Shown here piece by piece: positions 9,041-16,560 of a stretch of 39,658 nucleotides of DNA (its first letter is position 1; each line of letters begins with the position of its first letter). The notes under the pieces are model-generated. The model did not search any database. It was not told where the DNA came from and saw nothing but the letters and a program-made list of their open reading frames with translations. This stretch comes from a bacterium (lineage in GTDB: Bacteria; Myxococcota_A; Bradymonadia; UBA7976; UBA1532). The translations under genes and the position numbers were made by a program. The stretch spans positions 1-39,658 of the forward strand of contig JAUHXL010000011.1 of NCBI GenBank assembly GCA_030426945.1, written 5' to 3'.

Positions 9041-9068
9041 CCAAAGGCGCCCCTCGGGGCGCCTTTGG
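9041..9068 (+). terminator. Rho-independent-type terminator of the 6S RNA gene
   Basis: Perfect 13-base inverted repeat (9041-9053 and 9056-9068, core AAAGGCGCC) that begins 5 bases after the 6S closing stem and is followed by a short T-containing run (CCTTTCT). Position and strength suit termination of the 6S transcript; the hairpin is symmetrical, so it could also act on transcription from the right. Confidence 0.7.
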
Positions 9069-9091
9069 CCTTTCTGGCGGGCCGTAAGGCG

Positions 9092-9145
9092 CCCTTGCCC
9101 TTGCCCTTGCCCTTGCCCTTGCCCTTGCCCTTGCCCTTGCCCTTG
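9092..9145. repeat. Hexanucleotide array (CCCTTG)9
   Basis: Nine perfect tandem copies, followed by a degenerate CCCCT. It lies in the non-coding region between the 6S terminator and the FHA-protein gene. Any open frame across it encodes only a Pro-Leu dipeptide repeat and has no start or ribosome site, so I treat it as non-coding simple sequence. Confidence 0.95.
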
Positions 9146-9181
9146 CCCCTCGACCCTCGCTCGACGGTCCGTTCCCAAAAC

Positions 9182-9211
9182 GTGCCCGTGCCCGTGCACG
9201 TGCCCGTGCCC
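9182..9211. repeat. Hexanucleotide array (GTGCCC)5, one unit variant
   Basis: Five tandem units, the third being GTGCAC. It is the reverse complement of the GGGCAC array at 9451-9486, so the two could pair over about 30 bases if present in one RNA or single strand. Confidence 0.92.
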
Positions 9212-9305
9212 GACCCGCACGAAGGCGCGTGCCGGCGCTACGCACGGCGATGAAGTCGGGGTAGGGAGAGGTCGGACCTGAACGGCGCGAGCCGCCAGGG
9301 GGCGC

Positions 9306-9329
9306 GGTCAAGGTCAAGGTCAAGGTCAA
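9306..9329. repeat. Hexanucleotide array (GGTCAA)4
   Basis: Four perfect tandem copies, a different hexamer from its neighbours. Flanked on the left by about 90 bases of unremarkable sequence and on the right by palindromic units. Confidence 0.9.
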
Positions 9330-9336
9330 GGAGGGC

Positions 9337-9447
9337 GGCGCTGCGCGCCGGGGGCGGCGCTGCGCGCCGGGGGCCGGCGCTTCGCGCCGGGGGCCGGCGC
9401 TTCGCGCCGGGGGCGGCGCTTCGCGCCGGGGGGCGGCGCTTCGCGCC
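9337..9447. repeat. Six short palindromic units, core GGCGCTKCGCGCC
   Basis: The 13-base core begins at 9337, 9356, 9376, 9396, 9415 and 9435, a period of 19-20 bases. The first two have CTG in the centre, the other four CTT. Each core is a 5-bp hairpin. Separators are short runs of G and C. The spacing is far too short for CRISPR, and it looks like local duplication of a hairpin element. Confidence 0.92.
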
Positions 9448-9450
9448 GTC

Positions 9451-9486
9451 GGGCACGGGCACGGGCACGGGCACGGGCACGGGCAC
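9451..9486. repeat. Hexanucleotide array (GGGCAC)6
   Basis: Six perfect copies ending about 30 bases beyond the 3' end of the FHA-protein gene (which lies on the minus strand). Reverse complement of the array at 9182-9211. Confidence 0.95.
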
Positions 9487-9516
9487 GTTTCCCGGGCCGG
9501 TGATCAACCGCTGCGG

Positions 9517-10128
9517 CTAGCGAAAGGTGAACCGCAGCTCGTAATCACACAAATAGAACGTGTCGCCCTCATCGACGCGCTTGTGCTCGATGCGCTTGCC
9601 GTTGAACTCGATGCCGTTGGTCGAGTCGAGGTCCTTGATGAAGTAGTGCCCGCCGCGGAAGATCACCGCGCAGTGCTTCCGCGAGATGTTGCCGTCGCGG
9701 ATCGTGAGGTCCGTCATCTGGCTGCCGCGCCCGATGATGAACTTCTCCTTGTCGATGCGGTACCGCTGCCCATTGAACAACAGGAACAGCGGGGGGCGCG
9801 CGGCCGCGGCCGGGGCGGCCTCGGCGCTGCGCTGGTTGGGCAGCGGCGGCGGGCGCCGGTGAGGCACGGGCGCGGGCGCGGGCTCCGGCGGCGGGGGCAC
9901 CGCGTCGGGCGCCTCGGCGGCGTCGTCGAAGGGCGACACCACCTGCGGATCCCCGCTGCGCGACGCCGCGGCCAGGCTGTAGTTCCGGCTGCGCGCGTAG
10001 TGCCGCATCGATTCGTTGACCAGGTAGTCCATCGAGCAGCCGAGGTCACGCGTCATGACCTCGAAGAGCTCCCACAGATAGTCCCGGCAGTAGAAGCTGC
10101 GCAGTGTCTTGCGGTTCTGGTCGGACAT
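9517..10128 (-). CDS. FHA-domain protein with N-terminal helical/ribbon-helix-helix-like segment
   Basis: 203 residues. The C-terminal part (about 115-203) is a forkhead-associated domain that would bind phosphothreonine peptides: FIIGRGSQMTDLTIRDGNISRKHCAV contains the conserved GR, S and H positions, followed by DLDSTNGIEFNG. The first 50 residues (KTLRSFYCRDYLWELFEVMT, then LGCSMDYLVNESMRHYARSR) are a compact basic strand-helix-helix pattern reminiscent of ribbon-helix-helix DNA-binding or dimerisation units; this is inference. A Pro/Ala-rich linker (about 65-112) joins them. Divergent from dtd, with 94 bases between. Given the kinase genes close by, it could be a reader of kinase output. 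Confidence 0.88.
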   Translation of the reverse strand: MSDQNRKTLRSFYCRDYLWELFEVMTRDLGCSMDYLVNESMRHYARSRNYSLAAASRSGDPQVVSPFDDAAEAPDAVPPPPEPAPAPVPHRRPPPLPNQRSAEAAPAAAARPPLFLLFNGQRYRIDKEKFIIGRGSQMTDLTIRDGNISRKHCAVIFRGGHYFIKDLDSTNGIEFNGKRIEHKRVDEGDTFYLCDYELRFTFR

Positions 10129-10222
10129 GGTCGCTCGGCTGGGGGTGGACCTCGTGACCTCAAGCCTTTATCACAGGCGCTCTGGATTGTGAAACGTCGC
10201 GCGACGACGGCGGGAGGTCGAG

Positions 10223-10672
10223 ATGCGGGCGGTGGTTCAAAGGGTGCGACGGGCGCGCGTCACGGTGGACGGGGCGGTCACCGGCGCCATCGACGGCGGG
10301 CTGCTCGTCCTCGTCGGCGCCGCGGCCGAGGACACCGCGGCGGACGCCGACGCCCTCGCGAAGAAGGTCGCCGGGCTGCGCATCTTTCGCGACGCCGACG
10401 ACAAGATGAACCTCGACGTGGCCCAGGCCGGCGGCGCCGTGCTGGCCGTCAGCCAGTTCACGCTGCTGGGCGACTGTCGCAAGGGGCGCCGCCCCTCGTT
10501 TCAATCGGCCGCACACCCCGCGGTTGCCCGGCCCCTGTTCGATCGCTACGTGCAGGCCACCCGCGCGCTGGGGCTGCGCTGCGAGACGGGCATCTTCGGC
10601 GCGATGATGGACGTCGAGCTGCTCAACGACGGCCCCGTCACCCTGCTGGTCGACACGACCCGTCTGTTCTGA
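10223..10672 (+). CDS. dtd: D-aminoacyl-tRNA deacylase
   Basis: Hydrolyses D-amino acids (and glycine from mischarged tRNA-Ala) from tRNA; cytoplasmic dimer. 149 residues, a normal length. Diagnostic motifs are SQFTL (77-81) and the Gly-cisPro motif in NDGPVT (135-140), and the N-terminus [17 protein letters not shown] is typical. Start at 10223 has GGGAGG five bases upstream (10212-10217). It is flanked by oppositely oriented genes on both sides, so it is probably transcribed alone from the 94-base gap. Confidence 0.96.
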   Translation: MRAVVQRVRRARVTVDGAVTGAIDGGLLVLVGAAAEDTAADADALAKKVAGLRIFRDADDKMNLDVAQAGGAVLAVSQFTLLGDCRKGRRPSFQSAAHPAVARPLFDRYVQATRALGLRCETGIFGAMMDVELLNDGPVTLLVDTTRLF

Positions 10673-10696
10673 TCGAGGGGCGGCGCCGGGCGCGGT

Positions 10697-13471
10697 TCAG
10701 TCGAAGCGCGGCCGGACCAGGCGCCGCTGGGTCGTGTCCTTGGGGGCCGCGGGCGGCTCCCGCACCACGCGGAAGCCGTTCTCGAGGCTGGGCGCGTGCC
10801 GCGGCACGGCCAGGCGATGCGTCACCCGGCACCCGATGTCGCTCGTCGTGCTGAAGCTGCCGCCCTTGAGCACCCGCAGCGCGTCGTCGCCCCCGTAGGG
10901 GCTGTCGCAGTACTCGCGCACCAACCCGGCCATGTCGAAGCAGCCGTAGGGCGACATGTCGGCGGGGAACGAGCCCACCCGCTCCGGCGAGGACTGCCCG
11001 GGCCGCGAGTCGGCCATCTTGCAGAAGGTCGCGTCGAACCGGTTGCCCCACGGATAGAGGCGCCCGTCGGTGCCCCGCGCGGCCTTCTCCCACTCCTCCT
11101 CCGTCGGCAGCCGCACCACCAAGCCGGTCCGCTCGGTGTACCAGCCGCAGTAGGCCACCGCGTCGTCGAACGACACGCCCAGCACCGGCCAGTAGGGATC
11201 CCACCGCAGCCCCTCGCTGTCGACCTCGGGCAGCGCGAACCGCCCGTGCGCGTCGCGCCCCCACAGCCAGCCCGACTGCGCCTTCAAGCGCGGCACCCGG
11301 GCCTGGGCGGCCGCCGGATCCACCGCGTCCAGCTCCTGGACGAAGGCGAGGTACTCGCCACAGGTGACCGGGTAGCGCGACACGAAGAGGTCGCCCACCT
11401 CGGTCACCCGCCGCACCCGCGCCGAGGTGCACGCGTCGTCGCCCCCCATCACGAAGGGACCGCCGGGGACATACAGGTAGTGCGCCCCGATCTCCTCCTC
11501 GGTGAAGAACCGGCACGCGACGTCGGTGACCTCGCCCCGATCCACGCGCGCGCAGACGACGACGTCCCGGTAGCCGTCGCGCTGCAAGGTCAGCTGCCAG
11601 CTGCCCTGCGTCAGCGGGATGTTGTTCAGCGGCGTGACGCCCAGGTCATCCTCCATCAGCGTCGTCAGCCGCAGGTCGACCTCCATGTAGCGGCTGGCGG
11701 TGACGATGGCGTCGGCCGGGTAGGAGCGGATGATGATGCGCCCCTCGCCGCGGAGCAGATCATCGAACAGGCCTCGGTTGTAGGCCTCGACCAGCCCCCG
11801 GTAGTAGATGTAGGCGCCCTCGTCGTCGACCTCTTCGGCGTCGCGCAGCTTGAACCAGTACAGCCGCGCGAGCTCGTTGCACGCCTCGTCGTTGTCCGGG
11901 TTGAAGCCGATCGCCGACATCAGCGCCTGCGCCGCGGCGCTGAACAGCTGGTGCATCTCGACCTCGTGCTCGGCGAGCTCGGTCTGCTTGGCCCACATCG
12001 GCCGCTTGTGGTCCGCAGACTCGTAGCCCTTCACCCGCCACTCGAGATCCATCAGCTCGTGGCGCAGCTGCTCGACCACCGCCCGCGAGCGCGTGTACTC
12101 CTCGACGAGCTCGATGCCCTCTTGCAGCTTCTGCTCGGACAGCCGCGCCCGCCGGTCGAGGTCCTCGACCCCGGCCAGGTACTGCTCGAGCGCCTCGATC
12201 ACCTGCCGCGCGCTGCCGTACCGGCGGTCGGGATCCTTCTCGAGGCAGCGCAGGCAGATCTCCTCGAGCCGCGCCGGCACGTTGTTGTTGGGCGCGCGCC
12301 GGGAAGGCGGTACGACCGGCTGGGTGAGCACGGCGGCCAGGGTCTGGCGGAAGTTCTTGCCCCGAAACGGCGGGCGGTAGGTCAGGATCTCGTACAGCAA
12401 CGCGCCGAGCGCGTAGACGTCCGAGCGCGCGTCGACCTCGTTCACCTTGCCGGCCGCCTGCTCCGGCGACATGTAGGCCGGCGTGCCCGTCACGACGCCC
12501 ACCATCGTGGCGTCCTCGGACTGGCTGCGCGCCGTCGACACGTGATCCGGCGTGTAGTCGTCGCCGACCGGATCCTCCGCGCGGCCGAGCACCTTGGCGA
12601 CGCCCCAGTCGAGCACCAAGGTCTCGCCGAAGTCGCCGATCATCACGTTGCTGGGCTTGATGTCGCGGTGCACCACCCCGCGGCTGTTGGCGAAGCCGAT
12701 GGCCATGCACACATGCTGGAAGACGGTCAGCAGCTTGATGCGCGGGAACTCGCGGCTGGCCTCGGGATCGCCCTTCCGGATGCGCCGCAGCACGTCCTTC
12801 AGGGTGCGCCCCTGCACCAGCTTCATCGTGAAGAACACCTCGCCCCCGCTGAAGTAACCGAAGTCGTGCACCGGCACGATGTTCGGGTGCTCGAGCTGGG
12901 CGGTGATCTGCGCCTCCTCGATGAACTTCTTGAGGACGTAGTCCGAGACCCCGTTGCCCTCGATCAGCGTCTTCATCACCAGCGTGCGCATCAGATCGCG
13001 ATCACGCACCAGCGAGATGGCGCCCACGCCGCCGCGGGCGATCTCCTCGAACATGGTGTACTTCTCGGGGGGCACGCTCTGGCCGCCCGTCGCGAGGGCG
13101 CGCATCGCGCCCGCCCGCTCGATGACCTCGTCGCCGATGGCCGGCTGGGCCTGCGCCTCCGCCCCGTCGAGCGCCCGGTATCCCCACTCGTCGGCGGCGT
13201 CGCTGTCCGACTCCCCCGTGTGCTCGACGCTGTGCTGGACGCTGCTGCCCTCGTGCAGGCTGTGGTCGATGCTCGCGCTGAGGTGGCTGGTGCTGTCGAG
13301 CCCCGCCTCGTGGGTCTGCAGGTGGTGCTGCAGCACCCCGTGCTGGTGCAGCACGTCGACCACCACGTCGCGCTCGCCCACCCGCAGCAGCCGCTCGCAC
13401 AGGCTGACGAACATCGCCGCGTCGATCTCGCCGCGGTGTACCGCCTGGCGAATCTGGATCAGCAGGTCCAT
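10697..13471 (-). CDS. Ser/Thr protein kinase fused to a formylglycine-generating-enzyme-like (SUMF1/FGE-sulfatase) domain
   Basis: 924 residues with no evident membrane segment. The first 125 residues are acidic and His-rich. The kinase domain follows: glycine loop ARGGVGAISLV, Lys167 in VMKTL, HRDIKPSN (268-275, catalytic Asp270), then DWG (Asp288) in place of the usual DFG, and TGTPAYMSPEQ. DWG is seen in a bacterial kinase subgroup that also has GDFGETLVLDWGVAKV. After the kinase come a helical region (about 440-560), a PEGA-like strand region (about 590-660) and the FGE-like domain (about 663-905: YVPGGPFVMGG, RLPTEEEWEKAARG, PWGN, GSFSTTSDIGCR). Kinase-FGE fusions are known in other phyla (for example chlamydial Pkn1); whether this domain still oxidises cysteine or only binds is unknown. 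Transcribed away from the kinase-activator operon at 13649. Confidence 0.93.
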   Translation of the reverse strand: MDLLIQIRQAVHRGEIDAAMFVSLCERLLRVGERDVVVDVLHQHGVLQHHLQTHEAGLDSTSHLSASIDHSLHEGSSVQHSVEHTGESDSDAADEWGYRALDGAEAQAQPAIGDEVIERAGAMRALATGGQSVPPEKYTMFEEIARGGVGAISLVRDRDLMRTLVMKTLIEGNGVSDYVLKKFIEEAQITAQLEHPNIVPVHDFGYFSGGEVFFTMKLVQGRTLKDVLRRIRKGDPEASREFPRIKLLTVFQHVCMAIGFANSRGVVHRDIKPSNVMIGDFGETLVLDWGVAKVLGRAEDPVGDDYTPDHVSTARSQSEDATMVGVVTGTPAYMSPEQAAGKVNEVDARSDVYALGALLYEILTYRPPFRGKNFRQTLAAVLTQPVVPPSRRAPNNNVPARLEEICLRCLEKDPDRRYGSARQVIEALEQYLAGVEDLDRRARLSEQKLQEGIELVEEYTRSRAVVEQLRHELMDLEWRVKGYESADHKRPMWAKQTELAEHEVEMHQLFSAAAQALMSAIGFNPDNDEACNELARLYWFKLRDAEEVDDEGAYIYYRGLVEAYNRGLFDDLLRGEGRIIIRSYPADAIVTASRYMEVDLRLTTLMEDDLGVTPLNNIPLTQGSWQLTLQRDGYRDVVVCARVDRGEVTDVACRFFTEEEIGAHYLYVPGGPFVMGGDDACTSARVRRVTEVGDLFVSRYPVTCGEYLAFVQELDAVDPAAAQARVPRLKAQSGWLWGRDAHGRFALPEVDSEGLRWDPYWPVLGVSFDDAVAYCGWYTERTGLVVRLPTEEEWEKAARGTDGRLYPWGNRFDATFCKMADSRPGQSSPERVGSFPADMSPYGCFDMAGLVREYCDSPYGGDDALRVLKGGSFSTTSDIGCRVTHRLAVPRHAPSLENGFRVVREPPAAPKDTTQRRLVRPRFD

Positions 13472-13509
13472 CGTGCGGGGGGCTTCCCTTGCCGGGGTGG
13501 CGATCTGCG

Positions 13510-13539
13510 ACTCTATTTCCGCCCGGTCCCGACGGTCAA
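13510..13539 (-). promoter_or_regulatory. Candidate sigma-70 promoter of the kinase-FGE gene
   Basis: Minus strand TTGACC (13539-13534), 18-base spacer, TAGAGT (13515-13510), about 40 bases before the start codon. It lies back to back with the plus-strand candidate at 13550-13579. Confidence 0.5.
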
Positions 13540-13549
13540 GGAGCACCCG

Positions 13550-13579
13550 TTGCCCCGCGAAGCGGCGCCGTGCTAGAAG
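13550..13579 (+). promoter_or_regulatory. Candidate sigma-70 promoter of the TPR-kinase-activator operon
   Basis: TTGCCC (13550-13555), 18-base spacer ending in TGC, then TAGAAG (13574-13579), i.e. an extended -10 (TGNTAGAAG). It leaves a leader of about 63 bases before the ATG at 13649. Confidence 0.42.
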
Positions 13580-13648
13580 ACCCGCGCGGCGGGCCGGACC
13601 GCCTGGAACGGGCCTCGGCGCGCGAGGCCCCGCACGATCTGGAATCGC

Positions 13649-14497
13649 ATGTACACGCTCTATCTCTCGCTGGGCGTCGCCCTCTTCGTCGCCCTCGTGC
13701 CGCTGGTGTTCGGCGTCGGCATCGGCTGGACCTTCCTGCCCGGCATGATCCTCGGCGTCCTCGCCTTCGTCTGGACCAACCGCCGCGTCGCCAAGCGCGT
13801 CGAGGCGGTGACGCAGGCCGCCGACGCCGAGATGGCGGCCCTGCAGGGCCTCGCGCAGCGCCCCGGGAAGAACACCGCCGCCGCGATGGGCAACCGGTTC
13901 GACCGCGCGGTGGAGCTGCTCAAGCGCGGCTTCATGTTCGAGAAGTGGCAGATCGGCGTGTCGACCATGCTTAACGCGCGCATCGGCACGCTGCTGTTCA
14001 CGAAGTGGCTGGTGATGCAGCAGGTGCCGGACGCGAAGCCGAAGGGCAGCGGCCTCGCGGACGCCATCCCGTACCTCGAGCGCGCCCGCCTGAAGGGCCG
14101 CAAGGCGCAGCTGCTGCAGGCGCTGTGGCCGGCCTGGGCGATGCTGGCGGTGGCGTACTACAAGGGGCGCAAGGACCTCGATGGGGCCGTGCGCGTCCTC
14201 GAGGACGCCGTGAAGGTGGCGAAGAAGCAGGGCATGCTCTGGTCGCTCTACGCCTGGATCCTGTGGAAGGAAGAGCGCCTCGACGACGCCATCGCGGTGC
14301 TGGCCCGCGGCAAGGACGCCGCGGCCGACGACAAGAACCTCGCCGAGAACCTCACGGCGCTGCAGAACCGCAAGAAGATGAACATGCGGGGCTACGGCGA
14401 GCAGTGGTACCAGTTCGGCCTCGAGCGCCCGAAGATGGCCGGCATGCAGCCGCAGATGGGCCACCCCCGCATGCGCGGAGGCGCGCGCCGCCGGTGA
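13649..14497 (+). CDS. Membrane-anchored TPR-like protein
   Basis: 282 residues. Two adjacent hydrophobic segments at the N-terminus (about 5-24 and 26-43) should anchor it in the inner membrane with a cytoplasmic C-terminus. The rest is helical with tetratricopeptide-like pairs (for example RAVELLKRGFMFEKWQIGVS and AVRVLEDAVKVAKKQGMLW) and ends in a basic Met/Gly/Arg tail (about 250-282). No enzymatic motif is seen. Its stop overlaps the GTG of the kinase gene (GTGA), so the two are probably translated together, and it may be a scaffold or assembly partner for the kinase. This role is inferred from context only. Confidence 0.87.
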   Translation: MYTLYLSLGVALFVALVPLVFGVGIGWTFLPGMILGVLAFVWTNRRVAKRVEAVTQAADAEMAALQGLAQRPGKNTAAAMGNRFDRAVELLKRGFMFEKWQIGVSTMLNARIGTLLFTKWLVMQQVPDAKPKGSGLADAIPYLERARLKGRKAQLLQALWPAWAMLAVAYYKGRKDLDGAVRVLEDAVKVAKKQGMLWSLYAWILWKEERLDDAIAVLARGKDAAADDKNLAENLTALQNRKKMNMRGYGEQWYQFGLERPKMAGMQPQMGHPRMRGGARRR

Positions 14498-16560
14498 GCG
14501 AGCAGCGCACCCTGGGGCGCTACACGCTGCTGCGGCGCCTGGCGGCAGGGGGCATGGGCGAGGTGTACCTCGCCGAGACGCAGGGCGCCGCCAACTTCAC
14601 CAAGCGCGTGGCCATCAAGCGCATCCTGCCGCACCTCGCGCGCAACGAGGACTTCGTCCACAAGTTCATCGACGAAGCGCACCTGATGGTGCAGCTGCAC
14701 CACGGCAACATCGTGCCGGTGCTCGAGCTCGCCGACGACGACGGCGAGCTGTACCTGGTGATGGAGTACCTGCCCGGGCGCGATCTGAAGGCCGTCCTGC
14801 GCCGCCTGCGCACCGAGGGGCTCCGCATGGCGCCGGACCTGGCGGTGTGGCTGGTGGCCGAGGTGTGCGCCGGGCTGGACTACGCCCACCGGAAGGTGGG
14901 CGCCGACGGGCGGCCGCTGCACATCGTGCACCGCGACGTCAGCCCCTCCAACGTCGCGCTCGGGGCCGGCGGCGAGGTGAAGCTGGTCGACTTCGGCATC
15001 GCCCGAGCGCGCGGCGGCCTGCACCAGAGCATCTCGGGCACGCTGCAGGGCAAGTTCGTCTACATGAGCCCCGAGCAGGCCGACGGCCGGCACGTCGATC
15101 CGCGCAGCGACGTGTTCTCGGCGGGCCTGGTGCTGTACGAGCTGCTGACCGGCGTGCGGCCCTTCGAGGGCGAGAGCGAGACCGAGACGCTGCGCCTGGT
15201 GCGACAGGCCGACATCCAGCCGCCGACCTCCGTGGCGCCCCACCTGCCGCCCGGCCTCGACGCCCTGGTGATGCGCGCGCTGGCCCCCGAGGCCGCGGAT
15301 CGCTACCCGACGGCCGGCGACATGCGGCGCGCGCTGTCGCGCTGGCTGGCCGAGACCGAGAGCCACGCCGACGCGAGCGCCCTGGGGCGCGCCCTGGCCG
15401 AGTGGTTCCCCGAGGGCGTGGTGCCCGACGCCGAGTCGGCGGCGCCGCTGTCGCTCGACGACGCGCTGATGATGCAGCTCGGGGCCCTGACGCCCAGCGC
15501 GGACGGCCTGGCGCGCACCCGCACGGCGACCGCCGAGGGCGCCGACCGAGCCGCCCGGCGATCGACCCCCCCCACCCCGACGGGCCCCGCCACGCCCCAG
15601 CGCCGGGCAGGCGACGCGACCATCGATCCGCTCGACGTCACCGCCGCCCCGCCCGCCGCCGGCCCGGTCGCCCGCGGACGCCGCCGCTTCCTGTTCGTCG
15701 GCCTGCTGTTGGGCGCGCTCACCGCCGCCGGGGTCGGCCTGTGGCTCGACCGCCCGGCCTCGAGCGCGGCCCGAGCCGCCCTCGACCCGGCCGTGACGCC
15801 GGCCGACGTCCCCTTCCGCACGCTGGTGAACGGGGGCGAAGTGTCGGAGCTGCCCTTCCCGCTGAAGCCGGGCGAGGACTACGTGGTGTGCGTCGAGGCC
15901 GACGCCCACGACGCCAAGCCGCGCTGCCGCACGCTCGTCGCCGGCGAGGGCACCCACCGCCCCGCCTTCGCGCTCCTGCCGCGGCCGGTGGACGCCGGGC
16001 CCCCGCGGGACGCCGCGCCGAACGCCGACGCCGCGGACGCTCCGGACGCGACGGTCGACGCCTCTCCCCCGCCGGACGCCGGGCGCCGCCGGCCGCCGGT
16101 CACCGCGCCGCGCGCCGAGATCATGCTGAGGACCGAGCCCACCGTCGCCAACGTGTTCGCCGACGGCACGCAGGTCGGCACGACCCCCTTCGCCGTCACG
16201 GTCACGCGCCGGGCCCAGCGCTTCGAGCTGCGCGCCAACGGCTTCGCGCCGACCGCCGTCACCATCCGGCCCGGCGCCCCGGCCGGCGAGCAGGTCGTCA
16301 CCCTTCAGCAGTTCGCGAAGCTGACCGTTCGGACCAACCCCGGGGCCGCCGTGCTGCTGGTCGACGGCCGCCGCGTCGGTCAGCCGGGGCTGCTCAACGC
16401 GCACCCCTTGCCCCCCGGCCGCCACCAGGTCCAGGCCGCGTGGACCCACAAAGACACGGGCAACGTCTATCGCAGCGAGCCCGTGACGGTGACGCTGGAA
16501 GCAGGCAAGCTGACCGAGCTGCCGGAGATTCGCGTGCCCCTGCCCGCCGGAGTCGAGTAA
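14494..16560 (+). CDS. Transmembrane Ser/Thr protein kinase with C-terminal PEGA domains
   Basis: 688 residues from a GTG start overlapping the previous stop. Hanks-type kinase: glycine loop LAAGGMGEVYLAE, Lys42 in VAIKRIL, HRDVSPSN (146-153, a form common in myxobacterial kinases, catalytic Asp148), DFG with Asp166, and YMSPEQ. After a Pro/Ala-rich linker there is one membrane helix (about 398-420), then an extracytoplasmic region with Asp/Ala/Pro-rich linkers and two PEGA-type beta domains (about 540-660: LRTEPTVANVFADGTQVGTTPF and LTVRTNPGAAVLLVDGRRVG). PEGA domains are thought to bind envelope components. The stop overlaps the ATG of the sigma-54 activator by one base (TAATG). The natural inference is that the kinase senses something outside and phosphorylates the FHA-bearing activator or a partner. 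Confidence 0.94.
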   Translation: MSEQRTLGRYTLLRRLAAGGMGEVYLAETQGAANFTKRVAIKRILPHLARNEDFVHKFIDEAHLMVQLHHGNIVPVLELADDDGELYLVMEYLPGRDLKAVLRRLRTEGLRMAPDLAVWLVAEVCAGLDYAHRKVGADGRPLHIVHRDVSPSNVALGAGGEVKLVDFGIARARGGLHQSISGTLQGKFVYMSPEQADGRHVDPRSDVFSAGLVLYELLTGVRPFEGESETETLRLVRQADIQPPTSVAPHLPPGLDALVMRALAPEAADRYPTAGDMRRALSRWLAETESHADASALGRALAEWFPEGVVPDAESAAPLSLDDALMMQLGALTPSADGLARTRTATAEGADRAARRSTPPTPTGPATPQRRAGDATIDPLDVTAAPPAAGPVARGRRRFLFVGLLLGALTAAGVGLWLDRPASSAARAALDPAVTPADVPFRTLVNGGEVSELPFPLKPGEDYVVCVEADAHDAKPRCRTLVAGEGTHRPAFALLPRPVDAGPPRDAAPNADAADAPDATVDASPPPDAGRRRPPVTAPRAEIMLRTEPTVANVFADGTQVGTTPFAVTVTRRAQRFELRANGFAPTAVTIRPGAPAGEQVVTLQQFAKLTVRTNPGAAVLLVDGRRVGQPGLLNAHPLPPGRHQVQAAWTHKDTGNVYRSEPVTVTLEAGKLTELPEIRVPLPAGVE

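Noticed and set aside
8866-9044. tRNA genes (motifs resembling a T-arm at 8870-8886 and 8992-9008 and an ACCACCA near 9037)
   Set aside because: Neither candidate has a proper T-loop spacing, acceptor stem or anticodon arm; the whole stretch is explained better as 6S RNA.
9337-9447. CRISPR-like array of palindromic repeats
   Set aside because: Spacing of 19-20 bases leaves only 6-7 G/C bases between cores, the separators are not unique sequence and no cas gene is near.
8961-9507. Short open frames coding for Thr-Leu, Gly-Gln or Pro-Leu dipeptide repeats across the hexamer arrays
   Set aside because: They are translations of simple DNA repeats, have no ribosome sites and overlap the RNA gene and terminator.
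10673-10696. Bidirectional terminator between dtd and the kinase-FGE gene
   Set aside because: Only 24 bases separate the stops and no stable hairpin with a T-run can be formed there.
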